The position numbers and the translations under genes are program-made. A stretch of 8,713 bases of DNA from positions 1-8,713 of the forward strand of contig JADFRV010000092.1 of the NCBI GenBank assembly GCA_022561095.1, given 5' to 3'. The notes under the pieces were generated by a model, which had not been told where the DNA came from, did no database searches, and was given only the letters and a program-made list of their open reading frames with translations. This document shows positions 5,339 to 8,713 of the stretch, piece after piece. This DNA comes from Chloroflexota bacterium (lineage in GTDB: Bacteria; Chloroflexota; Dehalococcoidia; SM23-28-2; RBG-16-64-32). How positions within the stretch are numbered: the first letter of the stretch is position 1; each line of letters opens with the position of its first letter.

Positions 5339-5737
5339 ATGCCTAACAAACTCGAGCGCGACATCGAAGAGGTTCTGGCCCAGATCGATCGGTTTCCGCC
5401 CAAACGATCACTCTGGAGCCGCATCCGCCGCCGTGTCGCCAACGCCGTCGCCGGCGTAGGCGAGGCGATCGCCAGCATACCCAGGCCGCGCATCAGCATA
5501 GGTCAGGTCTTGCTGATAGCGATCGCGGTTATCGTCGTCGCCTACTTTGGCTTTCGCGACTCCGGCATCGGCAGCGTACTGATCTTCGGCGGCATCCTGG
5601 CGTTCATCGCTGCGTTTATCTTCTCCCTACGCCGACAGTCCGCCTCTCGCATGCCGGAGAAGCGCTGGCGCGGCCAGCCGATGGATCTGGACGATCCGGG
5701 CGACTCCTGGTGGAAGCGCTGGCGCTCCCGTCGTTAG
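5339..5737 (+). CDS. Small two-helix membrane protein, unknown function
   Basis: A 132-residue protein that I do not recognise. Residues 1-20 form an acidic/basic amphipathic helix (LERDIEEVLAQIDRF). Residues 22-50 are strongly basic with a further amphipathic helix. Two hydrophobic segments follow at about 52-72 and 76-97, joined by a very short turn (RDSG), so a helical hairpin with both ends cytoplasmic is likely. The tail carries EKRWRGQPMDL (107-117) and a Trp/Arg-rich end (WWKRWRSRR). A WRG-type box after two membrane helices recurs in small Chloroflexota membrane proteins, as far as I recall, but I cannot name a family. The ribosome-binding site is weak (GCGAG, 5326-5330). The next gene begins 13 nt after its stop, suggesting co-transcription with the M28 lipoprotein. 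Confidence 0.75.
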   Translation: MPNKLERDIEEVLAQIDRFPPKRSLWSRIRRRVANAVAGVGEAIASIPRPRISIGQVLLIAIAVIVVAYFGFRDSGIGSVLIFGGILAFIAAFIFSLRRQSASRMPEKRWRGQPMDLDDPGDSWWKRWRSRR

Positions 5738-5750
5738 ACGTTCACCTATC

Positions 5751-7076
5751 TTGAGACTCTTCACAGCAGCCGGCCTCGCCGGATTCGTCCTCCTTGCCGC
5801 CTGCAACGGCGGCTCGACGCCCCCAACGCCTACACCGTCACCCACCATCGCTCCCACCGCTACACCGGCCCCCACGCCATCACCGCCTGCGCACGGCAGC
5901 TCAGAGCTCGGCCCGGTCACGTTCGACCCCGCTCGCGCCTTCGCTCACGTGGAGGCGCTAGCCCTGGACATCGGCCCGCGGCCCGCAGGCTCGGGTGCGG
6001 AGGACAAGGCGGCGCGCTACCTACGCGACCAGCTCCAGGGTTTCGGCTACGAGATCGAGCTGCAGCCGTTCTCGTTCGATGTCTTCGTTGACGCCGGCAG
6101 CGGCCTGGAGGTACTATCGCCCCGGGCACCCTCGCCCGCGGTGTTCCCGTTCGACCCCAGCGCGAACGGCGTCGTGGAAGGTGAGTTAGTGGGCGCCGGC
6201 ATCGGAAGGCCGGGCGACTTCCCCACTGACACCGTCGGCAAGATCGCCCTCATCCAGCGGGGTACGCTGCGTTTCTCAGAGAAAGTGGCCAACGCGGCCG
6301 CCGCCGGCGCCGTTGGCGCCGTCATCTACAACAACGAGCCACCCCTGTTCGGTGGCGACCTCTCCGACCCCTCCGCGATCCCCGCCGTGGCGATGTCTCA
6401 GGAGGACGGCGAGGCGCTCCTGGCAAAGACGCAGTCCGGGCCGGTATCCGTTCGTCTGACGGTGCTGACGGTGAGCGGCCCCCAGGACTCCCAGAACGTG
6501 ATAGCCCGGCCGCCGGACGGCGAATGCCGGGTGGTGGCCGGGGGCCATTACGACTCGGTGCCTGGAGGCCCCGGCGCCAACGACAACGCCTCCGGCACCG
6601 CCACGGTGGTGGAGATGGCGCGCGTCCTGGCTGCTGACGGGGAGTTCGACGATGTGTGCTTCGTGCTGTTCGGCGCCGAGGAGGCCGGCCTCATCGGCAG
6701 CAGCCGTTTCGTCGATAGGTTGACGGCGGCCGAGAGCGAGACGCTGGAGGCGATGCTCAACTTCGACATGGTGGGCGTGGGCACGAATTGGCTGCTGGGC
6801 GGCTCCCTCAGCATCACCGACATCGCTGTGGCGGAGGCTGAGGAGCGCGGCCTAGACTACATCCGCAGCTCGTCCGGCATATCGGGGAGCGACCACGCCA
6901 CCTTCCTCGCCGCCGACGTCCCAGCGATCTTCCTCCACAGCTTCTTCGATGTCGTCGCCGACGACCCACGCTACCATACGGCGGAGGACCAACCTCAACA
7001 CGTGGAGCCCAGCCGCATGGGGGAGATCGGCGATGCGGGCCTGGCGGTAATCGAAGAGTTGCTGCGCGGCCGCTAG
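5751..7076 (+). CDS. M28-family zinc aminopeptidase lipoprotein with PA domain
   Basis: A 441-residue exported peptidase. Residues 1-18 are a lipoprotein signal (lipobox LAAC, lipidated C18), followed by a Pro/Thr/Ser-rich linker (about 19-52) that spaces the enzyme from the membrane. The M28 fold starts near 60 (DIGPRPAGS), is interrupted by a PA domain (about 120-235, with KIALIQRG and GAVGAVIYNN), and resumes at about 248. Zinc ligands follow the M28 pattern: H266 in GGHYDSV, D278 in GANDNASG, E311, D339 in NFDMVG and H409 in RYHTAED; E310 is the general base. All are present, so it should be an active di-zinc amino- or carboxypeptidase releasing residues from extracellular peptides. The start is TTG at 5751; no in-frame ATG exists nearby and no ribosome-binding site is evident, so translation may depend on the gene 13 nt upstream. 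Confidence 0.93.
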   Translation: MRLFTAAGLAGFVLLAACNGGSTPPTPTPSPTIAPTATPAPTPSPPAHGSSELGPVTFDPARAFAHVEALALDIGPRPAGSGAEDKAARYLRDQLQGFGYEIELQPFSFDVFVDAGSGLEVLSPRAPSPAVFPFDPSANGVVEGELVGAGIGRPGDFPTDTVGKIALIQRGTLRFSEKVANAAAAGAVGAVIYNNEPPLFGGDLSDPSAIPAVAMSQEDGEALLAKTQSGPVSVRLTVLTVSGPQDSQNVIARPPDGECRVVAGGHYDSVPGGPGANDNASGTATVVEMARVLAADGEFDDVCFVLFGAEEAGLIGSSRFVDRLTAAESETLEAMLNFDMVGVGTNWLLGGSLSITDIAVAEAEERGLDYIRSSSGISGSDHATFLAADVPAIFLHSFFDVVADDPRYHTAEDQPQHVEPSRMGEIGDAGLAVIEELLRGR

Positions 7077-7081
7077 GTCGC

Positions 7082-7110
7082 TTGCCCCCGCGCCTCCTCT
7101 GCTGTACTAT
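7082..7110 (+). promoter_or_regulatory. Possible internal promoter before the LysM lipoprotein
   Basis: TTGCCC (7082-7087), 17 bp, TACTAT (7105-7110). Each hexamer matches four of six consensus bases. The predicted start near 7117 would leave only about 7 nt before ATG 7124, which would fit the missing ribosome-binding site. This is weak evidence. Confidence 0.25.
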
Positions 7111-7123
7111 GCGCGCGACGCCC

Positions 7124-7534
7124 ATGACCGTCCGCACGCTTCTTCTGCCGCTGTCTGCACTGGCCCTAGGCCTGCTGCTGGTGGCCGCCTGCGGCGGAGA
7201 CGGCGATGGACCACCGCCTCCGGGCAACCTGACCGACCCCAGCTCCGTGCCCACAGCCACCCCCTGGACTAACCCGCCGGAGCCCATCATCCTGGGGCCT
7301 GATATCCTGACTCCCACCAGCCAGGACGAAGGAGAGGCAAACGGGGACGGGGACCAGAACGGCGATCAGGTCACGCCCGGCGAGTGCGGCGACACGTACA
7401 CCGTCCAGTCCGGGGACGTCCCCTTTTCGATAGCCGAGACGTGCGGCGTGGATGTCACGGACCTCCTAGAGCTCAACGGCATCGATGACCCGACGAGCCT
7501 GCACGTGGGTCAAGAGCTGAAGATACCGCAGTAG
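7124..7534 (+). CDS. LysM-domain lipoprotein
   Basis: A 136-residue surface protein. From ATG 7124 it has a classic lipoprotein signal (MTVRTLLLPL, a hydrophobic core, then VAAC with lipidated C23). A disordered Pro/Gly/Asp-rich linker follows, then a single C-terminal LysM domain over about the last 45 residues (from YTVQSGD to GQELKIP), which binds N-acetylglucosamine-containing glycans such as peptidoglycan. Two cysteines, one just before LysM (GECGD) and one inside it (AETCGV), could form a disulfide. ATG 7109 and TTG 7082 are longer in-frame starts; 7124 gives the most typical signal peptide. No Shine-Dalgarno is visible. It is 47 nt after the M28 peptidase, and both anchor in the membrane, so a shared envelope role is likely. 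Confidence 0.85.
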   Translation: MTVRTLLLPLSALALGLLLVAACGGDGDGPPPPGNLTDPSSVPTATPWTNPPEPIILGPDILTPTSQDEGEANGDGDQNGDQVTPGECGDTYTVQSGDVPFSIAETCGVDVTDLLELNGIDDPTSLHVGQELKIPQ

Positions 7535-7541
7535 CCTCAAG

Positions 7542-7570
7542 TTGCGAGCCTGAAGGGCGTATGCTAACAT
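7542..7570 (+). promoter_or_regulatory. Candidate upstream promoter of the acyl-CoA carboxylase gene
   Basis: TTGCGA (7542-7547), 17 bp, TAACAT (7565-7570), with a predicted start near 7577. Each box matches four of six bases. It competes with the start-proximal -10 at 7612-7617. Confidence 0.35.
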
Positions 7571-7578
7571 CGGTCGCG

Positions 7579-7597
7579 CGATAGACGCCCGCTATCG
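7579..7597. promoter_or_regulatory. Perfect dyad upstream of the carboxylase gene (possible operator)
   Basis: CGATAG-N7-CTATCG is an exact 6+6 inverted repeat 28 bp before the ATG, between the two candidate promoters. It could be a dimeric repressor site or a 6-bp RNA hairpin with a 7-nt loop. A similar half-site (CGATAG, 524-529) is part of the dyad in the LysR leader. Confidence 0.4.
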
Positions 7598-7611
7598 GAC
7601 AGCGCTTCGCG

Positions 7612-7617
7612 TATAGT
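7612..7617 (+). promoter_or_regulatory. Start-proximal -10 element, possible leaderless mRNA
   Basis: TATAGT ends 7 nt before ATG 7625, so transcription would begin on or next to the A of the start codon. No Shine-Dalgarno precedes the gene, as expected for a leaderless message. No good -35 is seen. A short dyad ATAGT-CAGT-ACTAT (7613-7626) overlaps both elements. Confidence 0.4.
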
Positions 7618-7624
7618 CAGTACT

Positions 7625-8713
7625 ATGGCCATCGACGAGAAAGCCAGCGAACTACAGCGCCTCAAACAGCTCGCCCAACTGGGCGGCGGTGAGGAGCGCA
7701 TAGAGGCCCAGCACAAACGCGGCAAGCTTACCGCCCGCGAGCGCCTCAACATCCTCCTGGACGACGGCACCTTCGAGGAGTTGGACTCGTTGGTGACTCA
7801 CCGCAGCGTAGAGTTCGGCCTCGACAAGCAGAAGTACTACGGCGACGCCGTGGTCACAGGCTACGGCAGGGTAGACGGCCGGCTGGTGTACGTCTACTCC
7901 CAGGACTTCACCGTCTTCGGCGGCTCTCTCTCTGAGGTGGTGTCCGAGAAGATCTGCAAGGTGATGGACCTGGCGATGAAGAACGGCGCCCCCGTCATCG
8001 GCATTAACGACTCCGGCGGCGCCCGCATCCAGGAAGGCGTCGTCGCTCTTAAAGGCTACGGCGATATCTTCCTCCGCAACACGTTAGCTTCAGGGGTGGT
8101 GCCTCAGATATCAGTGATCATGGGCCCCTGCGCCGGCGGCGCCGTCTACTCCCCGGCGATCACCGATTTCATCTTTATGACCGCAGGCACCTCCCAGATG
8201 TACATCACCGGCCCGGATGTTATCCGCGCCGTCACTCAGGAGGAGGTAACACACGAGGAGCTGGGCGGAGCTCAGGTCCACTCCTCCAAGAGCGGCGTCG
8301 CCCACTTCGCCATCGAAGGCGAGGAAGATTGCCTGGCCGAGGTGCGACGCCTGCTCTCATTCCTTCCCGCCAACAACATGGAGGACCCTCCCTACGCTGA
8401 GCCCGTGGACGACCCGACCCGCAGCTGCGACGACCTCGCCTCCATCGTCCCCGCTGACCCTTCGAAGCCGTACGACGCCCATGATGTCATCTACTCAATC
8501 GTCGACGACGGCGACTTACTGGAGGTGCATCCGTTCTGGGCCACCAACATCGTCGTCGGCTTCGCCCGCATGGGCGGCAGGCCGGTGGGCATCGTGGCGA
8601 ATAACCCCGTCGCCCTGGCCGGCATCCTCGACGTCGACTCCTCCCGCAAGGCCGCCCGCTTCGTCCGCTTCTGCGACGCCTTCCACGTGCCCATCGTCCC
8701 CCTGGTTGACGTG
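7625..8713 (+). CDS. Acyl-CoA carboxylase carboxyltransferase subunit, PccB/MmdA type (partial, 3' end cut off)
   Basis: The first 363 residues of a protein usually about 510-520 long, open to the right edge. It is the carboxyltransferase (crotonase-like) subunit that moves carboxyl from carboxybiotin to an acyl-CoA, most likely propionyl-CoA giving methylmalonyl-CoA. Visible blocks: KLTARERLNILLDDGTFEEL (34-53), FGGSLSEVVSEKICKVMD (98-115), the DSGGARIQEG acyl-CoA loop (129-138), GPCAGGAVYSPA (167-178), ITGPDVI (194-200), HEELGGAQVHSSKSGVAH (210-227), and the start of the second domain with GFARMGGRPVGIVANNP (312-328) and RKAARFVRFCDAF (341-353). These match PccB closely; the alpha subunit of methylmalonyl-CoA decarboxylase (MmdA) shares them and cannot be excluded. 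The biotin carboxylase partner should lie beyond the window. There is no Shine-Dalgarno before the ATG. Confidence 0.94.
   Translation, partial: MAIDEKASELQRLKQLAQLGGGEERIEAQHKRGKLTARERLNILLDDGTFEELDSLVTHRSVEFGLDKQKYYGDAVVTGYGRVDGRLVYVYSQDFTVFGGSLSEVVSEKICKVMDLAMKNGAPVIGINDSGGARIQEGVVALKGYGDIFLRNTLASGVVPQISVIMGPCAGGAVYSPAITDFIFMTAGTSQMYITGPDVIRAVTQEEVTHEELGGAQVHSSKSGVAHFAIEGEEDCLAEVRRLLSFLPANNMEDPPYAEPVDDPTRSCDDLASIVPADPSKPYDAHDVIYSIVDDGDLLEVHPFWATNIVVGFARMGGRPVGIVANNPVALAGILDVDSSRKAARFVRFCDAFHVPIVPLVDV

Noticed and set aside
6814..7317. 167-codon open frame on the minus strand
   Set aside because: It runs across the M28 and LysM lipoprotein genes and is Arg/Gly/Pro-rich without domain features; a shadow of two well-supported genes.
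1..8713. CRISPR array, insertion sequence, prophage, toxin-antitoxin or other defence module
   Set aside because: No regularly spaced repeats, transposase, integrase, terminal inverted repeats or small toxin/antitoxin pair were seen. All long frames have housekeeping or envelope assignments.

Overview
The window is GC-rich bacterial DNA, densely coded on both strands, with ten recognisable genes plus one possible gene tail at the left edge. My best guess is a Chloroflexota-like organism, probably an environmental genome. This is an inference from the 7Fe ferredoxin type, the Pro/Thr-rich linkers after LAAC/VAAC lipoboxes, and the acyl-CoA genes. No 16S rRNA or other marker gene is present to confirm it.

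Layout. Plus strand, left: a 7Fe ferredoxin (163-447), a LysR-type regulator (552-1454) behind an extended -10 promoter, and an alpha/beta hydrolase (1628-2491). A 52-bp gap with two strong hairpins separates the hydrolase from a convergent minus-strand operon. That operon reads from about 5200 down to 2544: an acetyl-CoA hydrolase/CoA-transferase family protein (3716-5179), a small HMA-domain metal-binding protein (3395-3712), and endonuclease IV (2544-3398). Divergent from it on the plus strand is an envelope cluster: a two-TM small membrane protein (5339-5737), an M28 metallopeptidase lipoprotein with a PA domain (5751-7076), and a LysM lipoprotein (7124-7534). The right edge holds the first 363 codons of a biotin-dependent acyl-CoA carboxylase carboxyltransferase subunit (PccB/MmdA type, 7625 onward).

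Main observation. The HMA gene is interrupted by one in-frame TGA (3590-3592) exactly where the second Cys of the GMxCxxC metal site should be. An ordinary ORF caller would return only a headless fragment. About 23 nt after the UGA the RNA can form a small hairpin resembling a bacterial SECIS: two short GC helices, a U.U mismatch, and a loop with G in second position. The reading frame starts one codon after the upstream stop and ends in an ATGA overlap with nfo, so the full-length frame fits the operon exactly. I propose a selenoprotein with a CxxU metal site. A nonsense mutation or sequencing error remains possible.

How the genes work together. The carboxylase and the CoA-transferase homologue both point to acyl-CoA (propionyl-/acetyl-CoA) metabolism, and ferredoxin supplies low-potential electron transfer. 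The three envelope genes look like a surface proteolysis and peptidoglycan-contact unit. The operon joining a CoA-transferase homologue, a metal chaperone and an AP endonuclease has no obvious single pathway. No rRNA, tRNA, CRISPR array, insertion sequence or phage gene was seen.
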